NCBI GenBank assembly: GCA_903928445.1
Contig: CAIYRB010000202.1
Span: forward strand, 1-48,121
Direction: 5' to 3'
Length of the DNA: 48,121 nucleotides
From: an uncultured Pseudomonadota bacterium
Lineage (GTDB): Bacteria; Bdellovibrionota_B; Oligoflexia; Oligoflexales; CAIYRB01
Under the pieces are notes generated by a model. That model was not told where the DNA came from, did not search any database, and was given only the letters and a program-made list of their open reading frames with translations. The translations under genes and the position numbers were made by a program. Below are positions 31,913 through 40,762 of the stretch, in pieces (the first letter of the stretch is position 1; each line of letters starts with the position of its first letter).

Positions 31913-34900
31913 ATGATGCCAAACCCCGTTCCTCTTATCGGTGTTGGCGCTTCGGCTGGGGGATTAGAGGCTTTTTCAAGGCTGGTTGCCAAGCTTCCTG
32001 CTGATTTTCCTGGCGCCGTCGTTTTTATCACCCATCTAAGTCCTGATCGCGGCAGCGACCTGGTGGGAATACTGGCTCGTGCTGCCAAGCTTCCAGTTTC
32101 CGAAATTGTGTCGGGGGTCGTACCTCAGGCTGGTCAGATTTATATTGCAACGCCCCATTTCGATGCGCTCCTCCATGATGGGGCCTTTGCGCTCATCCCG
32201 CGTGACCCGACTCCTCTTAGGCATTTGCCGATCGACCGCTTTTTCTCCTCCATCGCCGCCGAACGTGGTGCAAAGGCCTTTGGGGTGATCCTGTCAGGCA
32301 CTGGTTTTGACGGGACGGCTGGCCTGCTCGCCATCAAGGAGCAAGGCGGCACCACCTTCATACAAAGCGCGGACTCGGCAAAATTTGCTGAAATGCCCCT
32401 CAACGCCGCTCAAGCCTGTGACTATGCTGATTTTGTTTTGCCCCCCGAGTTCATCGCGGAGGAACTCGATCGGATTTGCCGTAATCCGGATTATTTCGTC
32501 ATTCAACCTGAGAGCACCGTGGTGTTCCCCGAGGTGATGCTTAACAGCTTGTTTAAGTTGTTAAAGAGGGAAACCGGGACTGATTTTAGCGGTTACAAAC
32601 TCGGCACGGTTCGTCGCCGGATCTTACGCCGCATGGCCGCCGTTCGAGCGAAGTCGCTGGAAGAGTACCTCGGTGTACTGCGGGGCGATCCCGCAGAAAC
32701 CAGGCGGCTGTTTGATAACATTCTGATCAACGTCACCAGTTTTTTTAGGGATCCCGATCTATTCAAAGCATTGGATGCGGTCGTCTTTCCCGCCCTGTTA
32801 CAAAACCCCTCGGAAAAGCATCCGCTACGCATCTGGATTCCTGGCTGTGCCACCGGTGAAGAGGTCTATTCCCTCGCCATCGGACTGATGGAGTTTATGA
32901 ACGCGCATCAGCTCGTCGTCGATTTCCAGATTTTTGGCACGGATATCAGTGCTGCAGCCATTGCCCAAGCGCGCATTGGTCGATTCAGGGAAGAAAGCCT
33001 AGAACACGTCCCAGCCGAGCTGGTGCAGCGATATTTCACTAAAACCAACGGTCATTATTTGGTGTCCAAGGAGGTTCGTGAACACCTGGTATTTGCCGAG
33101 CACAACGTCATCAAAGACCCGCCTTTTTCCAATATGGACTTGGTGAGTTGTCGTAATGTTTTGATCTATTTCGGGCTGCCCTTGCAGACCCACGTCATGA
33201 GCATCTTCCACTACGCGCTGCGTTCGTCTGGATTCTTGGTTCTGGGCCCGTCCGAAGATACGGGTGGTAAATCTGGTCTGTTCGCCTGTATTGACACTAA
33301 AAACAAAATATTCACCCGCTCACCGGCGTCGGTTCTTCCCTTTGTCGATCCAACGTATGAACTATTTTCGACTGGCGTGACCAAGCGTTTTACTGAACCT
33401 GGAGGTGAACGGTTGTCTATCGAAGAAGATATCATCAAAAAAACCGATGAGCTGCTATTGCAGCGCTTTGCTCCGGTCGGCATCCTTGTCAACGAAAACC
33501 TGCGTATTCTGCAGTTTCGGGGCGATACCGCGCCCTTTGTGTCGCCGACTCCTGGGGCCTCAAACCTCACCGTGATGGAGATGATTCGCGCTGATTTGCG
33601 CATCGAGGTGCGTAACTGTGTGAGCAAGGTGATCGCTACAGGTCATCCAGTATCCAGAACTGTTTCCTTCGATGTGAACGGGCGAACCTGTCGCTACCTG
33701 ATGGAAGGGGTGCCAGTCTCTGGGGCAAATCTTAGCGGTAAGTATATCCTCGTCACCTTCAAAAGCCGCGAACATGCCGTGACGGACTTAGTCCGAACGG
33801 TCACATGGCGAGCCTTCATGGCGCGTTTGTTGACGCTTTTGGGTAGAAGGATCCGTCCGCAAATGACATCAGCAGAGACCGAAAATAGCATCCTGAGACA
33901 GCAGTTGGTCGACTCCATTCAAGAAAGTGACGTCAAAAACGAAGAGCTGCGGTCGGCAAACGAGGAGCTACTGTCGGCCAATGAAGAACTGCGGTCAAGC
34001 AACGAAGAGCTAGAGACCGCCAAAGAAGAGCTGCAAGCCAGCAACGAGGAATTGCACACCGTCAACGACGAGCTCAAGGTGCGGGCGAACGAACTAGCTA
34101 CGGCGCGTGACAGCGTCAGCAATCTTTTGGCATCGAGTCAGATTCCGTTGGTCATGGTCGATAGAGACCTGAATATTCGCAACTTCACCACGTCTGCTGA
34201 GAGGTTTTTAAAGGTTATTTCAAGCGACATCGGTCGTTCCATCGGTGATATCAATATCGGACTGGATGACATCGACATGGTTGAGCAAGGCAAGCTCGTC
34301 ATCGATTCCGGACAGTCCATCGAACGCCAAGTCGTCAGTCGGCAAGGTGCCAAGTATAAAATGTCTGCTTCGCCGTTTATAAGCTCGGACAAGAGAATAG
34401 ACGGCGCGGTTTTTTCCTTTATCAGCGTCGACGCCATCCTCACTGAAGCAGAGAAAAGGGCTTCGCTCTTGGCTGTCGGCATCGTCTCGTCGGTGCGAGA
34501 GCCCTTGCTAGTGCTCGATACGGCCCTTCGAGTGCAGGTGGCCAATGCGTCTTTTTGCAAGAAATTTAATACCAAAGCCGAAGATGTGCTGAATGCCGAC
34601 GTCTACGACATCGTCGATGGCCAATGGAATGTCCCCGAGCTGCGTCAGATGCTCACCGATGTGATTGCCAAGAAGGCGTCCTTCGACGACTTTGAGGTGG
34701 TGCTAAATGGTCGCGATGCCAAAAAGAGAATTTTTCTACTCAACGCTCGCGAAATTCAGGGTACCGCTGGAAAGTCCGGACTGATATTGCTGGCGATCGA
34801 GGACGTCACCGAGCGAAGAAAACATGAGGCTACGCTCAAACTTGTGTTTAACGCCTCGCAGATGGGTATGTTGCAGACGACGAAGTCGGGAGACATCGTC

Positions 34901-36385
34901 TATGTCAACGCCGAAGTCGAACGGATCTTTGGCTACTCTCCCGGCGAATTGATCGGCAAACATGTGAATGTGTTGCTCCCGGAGCGCCTCAGAGCATCTC
35001 ACCTAAAGCATATGGCGGCATACTGGGCCCACCCGACCCTTCGGCCTATGTCTGCACGCCGCGACCTACTGGGCCTGACAAAGGAAGGTCGCGAGGTGCA
35101 AATCGAGGTGTCCTTGGTTCCCGTCGAATTTGGTGGCGAGATCTTTTCCGTGCAGGGAATCTTTGACGTTAGTTTTAGAAAAGAAGCTGCTGCGGTGCAG
35201 CGCGCTAAAGATGCAGCGGAGTTGGCGAGTCAGGCAAAGAGCAGATTTTTGGCCCACATGAGCCACGAAATCAGGACCCCGCTATCGGCCATCGTGGGCT
35301 TCTCTAGTCTTTTGGAACAAGACCCGACGCAGGCTTCTGAAATGGTCGGCGTCATCAAGCGCAACGCCAAACACCTGACGTCGCTGATCGATGATATTTT
35401 AGACTTGTCCAAGGTCGAGGCCGGACAAATCAATTTGGAGTCCACCTTTGTCAACCTGCGTCAAGAGGTCGAGAGCGTGGTAACCATGCTCGGCACTAAG
35501 GCCAAAGAGAGGGGGCTTGACCTAAGGTGTGCCTTCGCAGACGGCGTGCCGCAGATCGTTAGCTCCGATCCAACGCGCCTGCGTCAAATTCTCATCAACG
35601 TGATCGGCAATGCCATTAAGTTTACCGAGTCCGGACGCATCGATATCGCGGTTCAGGCCGATCAGTCGAAGCAAGGGGAGTCGCGTCGGCGCGTCGTGTT
35701 TACCGTCACGGATACTGGCTGCGGCATTGAAACAAGCATGCAAGCCAAGGTCTTTGAACCATTTGCTCAGGAAGCCGTCTCGACGAGCCGGAAGTACGGC
35801 GGCACCGGTCTTGGATTGACTCTGTCGCGAGAACTGGCTCGGCTGCTGCACGGTGACATCGTGCTTAAGCGAAGCGAGCCGGGTGTTGGCAGTACCTTTG
35901 AGATATCCATCGAGTCCGAGTCGATTGATGCTGCACTGGCGCCGGAAACCCTGGTGGCGGGAGGCGTGCAAGCTAACGGTGAAAGCAATAAATTCCCCTT
36001 GCATGGACTGAACGTCCTTCTGGTCGAAGACGGTGAAGACCACCGGATCCTTATTGAGCGCTTTCTCAAGGCCAAAGGCGCGAGCGTTGGCCTAGCCAGT
36101 GACGGTGTCCATGGCGTCCGGATGGCTCTAGAGCACAGCTATGACGTGATATTGATGGATGTGCAGATGCCCAATCTCAACGGCCGCGAAGCCACGGCGA
36201 AACTCCGCGCCAGTGGTTGCATGGTGCCGATTATTGCTCTCAGTGCCTTTGCGACTAAAATCGAAAAGGAGAAATGCCTGGCCGTCGGCATGAACGAATA
36301 CCTCACCAAGCCGATTGGCATCGACGACCTGGCCAAGGCCGTTGCCAAGTATGCCGTCAAACCGAAGCTCCTGCCCCCGGCATGA
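31913..36385 (+). CDS. CheB-CheR-PAS-histidine kinase-receiver hybrid protein
   Basis: From ATG 31913 the protein is 1490 aa. In order it has: a CheB methylesterase domain (about 1-190; Ser14 in GVGASAGG, His in THLSPD, Asp in GTGFDGTAG); a CheR methyltransferase domain (about 210-480; SAM site IPGCATGEEVYSLAI near 307); a Glu/Asn heptad coiled coil (about 672-740, repeated SNEEL units); three PAS-like segments (about 740, 860, 975); HisKA with HMSHEIRTPLS (His about 1118); a HATPase with TDTGCGI and YGGTGLGLTLSREL; and a receiver domain (about 1365-1490, Asp about 1415 in ILMDVQMPN). Such fusions join adaptation-type enzymes to phosphorelay signalling; the sensed cue is unknown. Chemoreceptor genes are absent here. 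Confidence 0.92.
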   Translation: MMPNPVPLIGVGASAGGLEAFSRLVAKLPADFPGAVVFITHLSPDRGSDLVGILARAAKLPVSEIVSGVVPQAGQIYIATPHFDALLHDGAFALIPRDPTPLRHLPIDRFFSSIAAERGAKAFGVILSGTGFDGTAGLLAIKEQGGTTFIQSADSAKFAEMPLNAAQACDYADFVLPPEFIAEELDRICRNPDYFVIQPESTVVFPEVMLNSLFKLLKRETGTDFSGYKLGTVRRRILRRMAAVRAKSLEEYLGVLRGDPAETRRLFDNILINVTSFFRDPDLFKALDAVVFPALLQNPSEKHPLRIWIPGCATGEEVYSLAIGLMEFMNAHQLVVDFQIFGTDISAAAIAQARIGRFREESLEHVPAELVQRYFTKTNGHYLVSKEVREHLVFAEHNVIKDPPFSNMDLVSCRNVLIYFGLPLQTHVMSIFHYALRSSGFLVLGPSEDTGGKSGLFACIDTKNKIFTRSPASVLPFVDPTYELFSTGVTKRFTEPGGERLSIEEDIIKKTDELLLQRFAPVGILVNENLRILQFRGDTAPFVSPTPGASNLTVMEMIRADLRIEVRNCVSKVIATGHPVSRTVSFDVNGRTCRYLMEGVPVSGANLSGKYILVTFKSREHAVTDLVRTVTWRAFMARLLTLLGRRIRPQMTSAETENSILRQQLVDSIQESDVKNEELRSANEELLSANEELRSSNEELETAKEELQASNEELHTVNDELKVRANELATARDSVSNLLASSQIPLVMVDRDLNIRNFTTSAERFLKVISSDIGRSIGDINIGLDDIDMVEQGKLVIDSGQSIERQVVSRQGAKYKMSASPFISSDKRIDGAVFSFISVDAILTEAEKRASLLAVGIVSSVREPLLVLDTALRVQVANASFCKKFNTKAEDVLNADVYDIVDGQWNVPELRQMLTDVIAKKASFDDFEVVLNGRDAKKRIFLLNAREIQGTAGKSGLILLAIEDVTERRKHEATLKLVFNASQMGMLQTTKSGDIVYVNAEVERIFGYSPGELIGKHVNVLLPERLRASHLKHMAAYWAHPTLRPMSARRDLLGLTKEGREVQIEVSLVPVEFGGEIFSVQGIFDVSFRKEAAAVQRAKDAAELASQAKSRFLAHMSHEIRTPLSAIVGFSSLLEQDPTQASEMVGVIKRNAKHLTSLIDDILDLSKVEAGQINLESTFVNLRQEVESVVTMLGTKAKERGLDLRCAFADGVPQIVSSDPTRLRQILINVIGNAIKFTESGRIDIAVQADQSKQGESRRRVVFTVTDTGCGIETSMQAKVFEPFAQEAVSTSRKYGGTGLGLTLSRELARLLHGDIVLKRSEPGVGSTFEISIESESIDAALAPETLVAGGVQANGESNKFPLHGLNVLLVEDGEDHRILIERFLKAKGASVGLASDGVHGVRMALEHSYDVILMDVQMPNLNGREATAKLRASGCMVPIIALSAFATKIEKEKCLAVGMNEYLTKPIGIDDLAKAVAKYAVKPKLLPPA

Positions 36386-37220
36386 CGCTGACGATGATCG
36401 GAATATACGGCTCGTCGCCGGTGGCCAAAGCCGCGTTTGGGGCGCCGCCAACAGTCGGGCTGTAGCCCGGCGCTGGCAAGGTCTCAGGCCCACGTGCCAT
36501 AGACTTATAGGCCCACCAGGTTGACCCGGTGATCAGTAGGGCCAAGGCGGCTAAACCCAAGGCTCCAGCAATCCAGCGCAAGGCTGGTGCCGGGGCTTCG
36601 TCAGGCAGCGTTTGATAGCTTAATTTAGACAAGCGTCCGACCTTCAGGCTGCTGAGCACCGTCTGCCACCCCTCGAGGTCTTTGGCCGTCCGGTAGTTGT
36701 AGCGCAGCACGGTGACGCGGTCTTTGACGAGCTGGATGAAGATTTTGCTCTTTAAGCCGCGTTCTTCCGGGAGGTCGCCGGTGCCGCGGAGCTGCTGCTT
36801 ATCAAATGAAAAATTGTTTAGGCCGTGGCCCTCAGCACCGAGCCAGGTCTGGGCCGTCTTTGCACCCTGAGTTGGACTTGCTAATTGATCGGCGAGTTGG
36901 CGCGTGATGCGGTGCGCGGCGCCGTGCACGGTGACCAAGAGCCACGGGTTGTTTTGCGGCGCATAGATCGCCGTTGAGACCAGCGTTTGGGTCGGCGCCG
37001 AGGCTGCGCCCCCTTGTCCCTGTCCTTGTCCCTGTCCCTGTCCTTGCGGCTGCGCTTGGATTTGGGGTGCCTGCGGTCCGCGCAGGACCCTGGCATTCTT
37101 AAAGGGGACGAGGAACTTGATCCCGGCGCTACGGTCGATATGGGTCTTGGCGGCCAGCACCTGCGGCAGACAGCAACATAGCATGATCAGCAGGTATAAT
37201 GTGCGTGGCTTTTGTCGCAT
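36357..37220 (-). CDS. Exported membrane-anchored protein with Gly-Gln repeat
   Basis: This 287-aa protein has a cleavable signal peptide (hydrophobic 8-20, cleavage near QVLA-AK), a short (QG)n tract at about 58-69, a globular part of unknown fold (about 80-200) and a C-terminal membrane helix (about 212-236) followed by a Pro/Gly/Ala-rich tail. Its last 29 nt overlap the end of the convergent CheB/CheR hybrid gene. I do not recognise a family. The start has GAGG 4 nt before the ATG. Confidence 0.65.
   Translation of the reverse strand: MRQKPRTLYLLIMLCCCLPQVLAAKTHIDRSAGIKFLVPFKNARVLRGPQAPQIQAQPQGQGQGQGQGQGGAASAPTQTLVSTAIYAPQNNPWLLVTVHGAAHRITRQLADQLASPTQGAKTAQTWLGAEGHGLNNFSFDKQQLRGTGDLPEERGLKSKIFIQLVKDRVTVLRYNYRTAKDLEGWQTVLSSLKVGRLSKLSYQTLPDEAPAPALRWIAGALGLAALALLITGSTWWAYKSMARGPETLPAPGYSPTVGGAPNAALATGDEPYIPIIVSVMPGAGASV
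37012..37046. repeat. Hexanucleotide tandem repeat encoding (QG)n
   Basis: Near-identical 6-bp units (TTGTCC/CTGTCC on the plus strand) repeat about 5.5 times within the minus-strand membrane protein gene and encode alternating Gly-Gln. Because units are 6 bp, copy-number changes would alter linker length without a frameshift. Confidence 0.8.
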
Positions 37221-37257
37221 GCATCCTCGCCAGTGACTGCGTCAACCCCTCGCGATT

Positions 37258-38535
37258 CTACTGGCAACGCTCGAGAAATGCTACCGTTTCGACATGATAA
37301 GTATTGGGGAAGAAATCTAGGCCGACAAGCCGCGTCAGTCGGTAGCCATCTTTACGGCACAAATAGCCAAGATCTCGGGCCAAGGTCGTCGGATCACAGC
37401 TGACGTAGACGATGTGTTTTGGGCCGATGTTCTTCAGCGGAACCATGCCCTTATAGAGGCCCTGGCGCGGTGGATCGAGGATCACGAGGTCGAAGGGCTC
37501 TTGGCCGCGGTCGCACTTCCACAGGTGCTTTTCTGCGTCTCCCGCCAGGTAGCGCACGTTGCTGAGGAGGTTGGCCTCGGCGTTTTGCCGCGCAATGTGA
37601 ATGGCCTTTTTGCTCGACTCGATGCCTTCGATATAGCGCACACCGTCGGCTAGCGGCAGCGACAGGTTGCCGCTACCGCAGCAGACGTCGAGGATGCGTT
37701 CAGGTAAGGTCGCTTGGACGTGGTCCAGGACGAGGCGCCTGAGGGTGCGGTTGAGGTCGAGGTTGACCTGTTGAAACTGTCCAGGGACGGTGAGAAAGCT
37801 GCGCTCCAGATCTTGATCAAATAAGACGCTGGGGGCCGCCTCCATCGCCGTTGCCAGGCCCACCCAATGGACTTGACTGAACTTGGCGAGGCGCTCGGCA
37901 AAGGCTTCGACGCCGGAACGAGGTCCGTCACCTGGATAAAGGGTGACGACCAGGTTGCCACTCGAGGTGGCGGGGATTTCCTGGCATTCCAGCCGTAGTT
38001 TTAGGCCCGGCAGTTGCTCCCAGGATGCAGCGTGCAGCGCTTGAATGAAGTCATTGATGGCCGGTGCGGCGATCGCACAAGCGTCGATCGGGACCAGTTC
38101 GCGCGTGCTGCGTTTGAAGTAGCCAAGGCTCAAGGCGCCGCCCTCGCTCAGGTGCAGACGCAGCAGGACGCGGTTGCGGTAGTGATAGGCTGACGGCGCG
38201 GCGATCATCTCGACGGATAGTCCCGCGTCGAGCTTGCCAATACGCGTCAAAGCCGAGCTGATGAAGCTTTGCTTCCAGTCGAGTTGCTGCGCGTAGTCGA
38301 TGCCCATCCACTGGCAGCCGCCACAGGACGTCGCCACGGCACAAAGCGGCTTTTTGCGCATCGGGCTTGGCGTCAGCAGCTCGAGGATTTCGGCTTCGCC
38401 GTAGCGACCGCTGTCGCTGGTGGTCTTTGCCTCGAGCACATCGCCTGGCACGGCATCGGCGACGAAGTAGACTTTCCCATCGATCCTGGCGACCCCTTTG
38501 CCGCCGTAGGCCATTCCATCAATCGTCAGCTGCAC
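37258..38535 (-). CDS. TrmA/RumA-family RNA (uracil-5-)-methyltransferase
   Basis: From a GTG at 38535 the protein is 425 aa. It has an N-terminal TRAM domain (about 1-55, MAYGGKGVARIDGKVYFV), the Fe-S cysteines in LCAVATSCGGCQWM with a likely fourth in PIDACAIAAP, then a class I methyltransferase with DVCCGSGNLSLPLA, DPPRQGL and the catalytic cysteine in VYVSCDPTTLARDL. This is the RlmD/RlmCD type that makes 5-methyluridine in 23S rRNA; which uridine is modified cannot be told. An in-frame ATG at 38688 would add 51 Arg/Lys-rich residues, but those overlap the coding sequence of the upstream gene; the GTG start overlaps it by only 17 nt. Confidence 0.85.
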   Translation of the reverse strand: MQLTIDGMAYGGKGVARIDGKVYFVADAVPGDVLEAKTTSDSGRYGEAEILELLTPSPMRKKPLCAVATSCGGCQWMGIDYAQQLDWKQSFISSALTRIGKLDAGLSVEMIAAPSAYHYRNRVLLRLHLSEGGALSLGYFKRSTRELVPIDACAIAAPAINDFIQALHAASWEQLPGLKLRLECQEIPATSSGNLVVTLYPGDGPRSGVEAFAERLAKFSQVHWVGLATAMEAAPSVLFDQDLERSFLTVPGQFQQVNLDLNRTLRRLVLDHVQATLPERILDVCCGSGNLSLPLADGVRYIEGIESSKKAIHIARQNAEANLLSNVRYLAGDAEKHLWKCDRGQEPFDLVILDPPRQGLYKGMVPLKNIGPKHIVYVSCDPTTLARDLGYLCRKDGYRLTRLVGLDFFPNTYHVETVAFLERCQ

Positions 38536-38950
38536 GACTTGCTTTCTTGCGGCGCGGTTTCGCCGCGTGGTCTTTTTTACCTGGTGGGGCAGGGGCTTGA
38601 GCCTTTGGCGCCGGATCTTCCGGGGCCTTGGCCGCGTCCTCTTTCGGTACGAATTCAAACGAAATCTGCAGCTTTTGGTGTTTAGCAAGCTGCGCGAGGG
38701 GTTCCTTTAGCATAGCCGCGACCGCCATGCCAAGCTCTCGTGCCATGACCTGCACGACTTCGTCCTTGCCCTTTCCAGCCCGCGCAAATAAAGCGCCGAG
38801 CAGCGCCCTGGCGGCACCGGCATCCATTCCGGGCCCGCCGCTGCCACCCTCCTCCTCAGTGTCTTGGTAGTCGTCTGTGCGTTCGCCGAAGGTCCGGCCG
38901 GCTAGGGCTTTAAACAGATTCTCCCGGATCGATTTGAACTCGTCAGCCAT
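38519..38950 (-). CDS. Hypothetical protein with Ala/Pro/Lys-rich C-terminus
   Basis: This 143-aa protein has an acidic segment (DDYQDTEEEGG, about 26-36), a predicted helical middle (about 42-90, ARALLGALFARAG then VMARELGMAVAAML) and a basic low-complexity tail (about 105-143). The GAGGA before ATG 38950 supports translation. It overlaps the rRNA methyltransferase start, so the two are probably co-expressed. The helical core plus Ala/Pro/Lys tail recalls small phasin-like or nucleic-acid-associated proteins, but I assign no function. Confidence 0.6.
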   Translation of the reverse strand: MADEFKSIRENLFKALAGRTFGERTDDYQDTEEEGGSGGPGMDAGAARALLGALFARAGKGKDEVVQVMARELGMAVAAMLKEPLAQLAKHQKLQISFEFVPKEDAAKAPEDPAPKAQAPAPPGKKDHAAKPRRKKASRAADD

Positions 38951-38978
38951 GCATTCCTCGGTGCCAAGAGGCGATTTT

Positions 38979-39278
38979 TTATAGCAGTTCTAGCAGGGTC
39001 GCGACATCGACGGGTCCATGCATGCGCTTGGCATCGACCTGGCCAGCGCTGATGCTGGTCATGACTCGCTGCGCGCTCGCGGTCACTTCCGCGGGCGTGA
39101 CCAGACGTGCACGCACTTGTTTGACATGATCTAAAAACCGCCGCTGCGCCTCTAAGCTACCAAAGCCTCGGGTCGCCGGCCAGCGGCTGGTTTCCGAAGC
39201 AAGGCTAGCCATGATTTCGGCCTCGGTCACAGGAGGCTTCGGGGCTGGTTTGTGCCGATCGATGATGCGTAGGCCCAT
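38979..39278 (-). CDS. Small hypothetical protein
   Basis: This 99-aa, predicted soluble and helical protein (MGLRIIDRHKPAPKPPVTEA at the N-terminus, ending VDVATLLELL) matches no family I know. I chose the ATG at 39278 because GGAGA lies 5 nt upstream; ATG codons at 39290 and a start at 39341 are in frame but less well placed. It lies 28 nt before the next minus-strand gene and is likely the first gene of the run ending in the RNA methyltransferase. Confidence 0.55.
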   Translation of the reverse strand: MGLRIIDRHKPAPKPPVTEAEIMASLASETSRWPATRGFGSLEAQRRFLDHVKQVRARLVTPAEVTASAQRVMTSISAGQVDAKRMHGPVDVATLLELL

Positions 39279-39440
39279 GGGTGTCTCCATAAAGGCAAAC
39301 GTTGCCCTATCGATTATCCCACACGGGCAGTCCCGGGTCATCTGGCGGGTTTTTGCCTAGTTGCTCTGGAAACCGGTTTGACCGGTACCGTTGGCGTCAA
39401 GCATCGGCAAACAAATCGTTTTTATCTCCTGCATGGAGTT

Positions 39441-40316
39441 TTAGCAGCCGACTGGTTTGGTCGGTGCAGGGGCAAATGGATTTGGTAGGCCGAGGAATCC
39501 CGGACTTGGGGCTGGTGCGGCGCATTTTTGAGCCGGATCAGTGATGACGATTGGAATTGGCGCATGCGGTGTGTCGTATGCCGGCAGTGGCGCACTGCGT
39601 TCACAGACGGTTTGGTCGGTTTCTGACACCAAGCAACGATCGAAATCACGCAGAATGACGTTGATGGCGCTGTTTCCTGCCTGCGTCGGGATCCAGTTGA
39701 TCGTTGCGGCGACGATTGGCTTGCCCATGGATAGCGGCGTGATCGTTGCGTCTGGCGGCAAATTGCTGAGGATCATCGCGACGTGGCGTGAGCTTCTGCC
39801 GACTAGCGAGCCGCCTGGTTGACTGCCTGGCAGGAGTCCTGACACCGACGGCACTCCACCTGCAACGGTCGTGTCTAGCGCTAACGAGGTCGCGCTGCTG
39901 CCACTGTCGTTGCTGCTTGCGGCAGCTGCATTCGCCACCGGCAACGGCGTGATGACACCGCCGACGGTGCTCCTGTCGAAGGCTGTGAGCGACCACGTTA
40001 CAGCTTTGCCAAGGACGCCGGTCAACTGGGGCGTCGCCGGATCGATGAGTAAATCGACCAGCGCGGGTGTACAGCTATCTTTGCCCGTGCAGCTTTTGTC
40101 GATGCCAGGGATCTGCGCCGGCGCGGCGCTGGCGTTGGCAGATGTGCCGCTCGAGGTGCCTGCGTCCGCTTCCACGGTCGGATCAATAGAAGCATCAACA
40201 GCGGTTGTCGGTGCCGTCGGCGTCGCCTTTTTTCCCGCCAAGCCCTCACAGGCAATGATGGAGGTGTTGGCAATCAGCACTAAATAGATGGTCTGCAATT
40301 GCGCTTGGAACTTCAT
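39441..40316 (-). CDS. Hypothetical secreted lipoprotein, Ala/Ser/Pro-rich
   Basis: This 291-aa protein has a signal peptide with lipobox SIIAC (Cys23), a low-complexity Ala/Thr/Ser stretch (about 30-70), then a domain with a beta-rich look (VTWSLTAFDRST, then ATINWIPTQAGNSAINVILRD) resembling Ig/cadherin-like repeats that often follow the WTPT..AG pattern. The tail is Pro-rich and ends in Cys. GAGG precedes the ATG by 5 nt. A surface-exposed role is likely; no enzyme motif is visible. Confidence 0.6.
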   Translation of the reverse strand: MKFQAQLQTIYLVLIANTSIIACEGLAGKKATPTAPTTAVDASIDPTVEADAGTSSGTSANASAAPAQIPGIDKSCTGKDSCTPALVDLLIDPATPQLTGVLGKAVTWSLTAFDRSTVGGVITPLPVANAAAASSNDSGSSATSLALDTTVAGGVPSVSGLLPGSQPGGSLVGRSSRHVAMILSNLPPDATITPLSMGKPIVAATINWIPTQAGNSAINVILRDFDRCLVSETDQTVCERSAPLPAYDTPHAPIPIVITDPAQKCAAPAPSPGFLGLPNPFAPAPTKPVGC

Positions 40317-40419
40317 ACTTGCCTCGCCCGAAATACAGGTACTGTGGACCGCTGCTAGGTCTTATCGGTCTTATCCAGCCAAACTTTAGCGATTAGAAAA
40401 AATCCTTTGATTTCAGTCC

Positions 40420-40602
40420 TCAGTAGGCCCTTTCAGATTGGCAGCTCGTGCGCCCAGAGCGGCTAATAAGGAAGCGCATGGTGATCGGCTGGCAGCAGAC
40501 CTGGCAGTCTTCGATATAGGTTTGGCTGCCGGCTGAGGCATCAAAAAACGTGGTGAAGGCCTCGCCGCACCAGGGACATTGAACGGTGACGGGATCATCC
40601 AT
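40420..40602 (-). CDS. CPXCG-motif cysteine-rich protein
   Basis: This 60-aa protein has CPWCGEAF near the N-terminus and the pattern DASAGSQTYIEDCQVCCQPI, which together define the small Cys-rich CPXCG family, likely zinc-binding. Function is unknown across bacteria. The start is ATG 40602 with a weak AGGA 11 nt upstream. It is divergent from the outer-membrane protein gene. An alternative frame over the same region lacks the family motif and was discarded. Confidence 0.85.
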   Translation of the reverse strand: MDDPVTVQCPWCGEAFTTFFDASAGSQTYIEDCQVCCQPITMRFLISRSGRTSCQSERAY

Positions 40603-40762
40603 GCGTTATTGTTTCCTAATAGAGCCGGTGAGGTGTCTATACCAAGGCACCGTCACCTAGAGTTTGTCCTAGCTCTTTGGTAGCATTAAAGCCTACCCCT
40701 GTCCTAGTTTGTCGCACGCCGGTCGCATCCTTTTCAAAATTCCCCTGCATGGAGGCGCGTCG

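Noticed and set aside
38536..38688. 51-residue Arg/Lys-rich N-terminal extension of the RNA methyltransferase
   Set aside because: It overlaps another gene in a different frame and precedes a well-placed GTG at the TRAM domain; kept only as a question.
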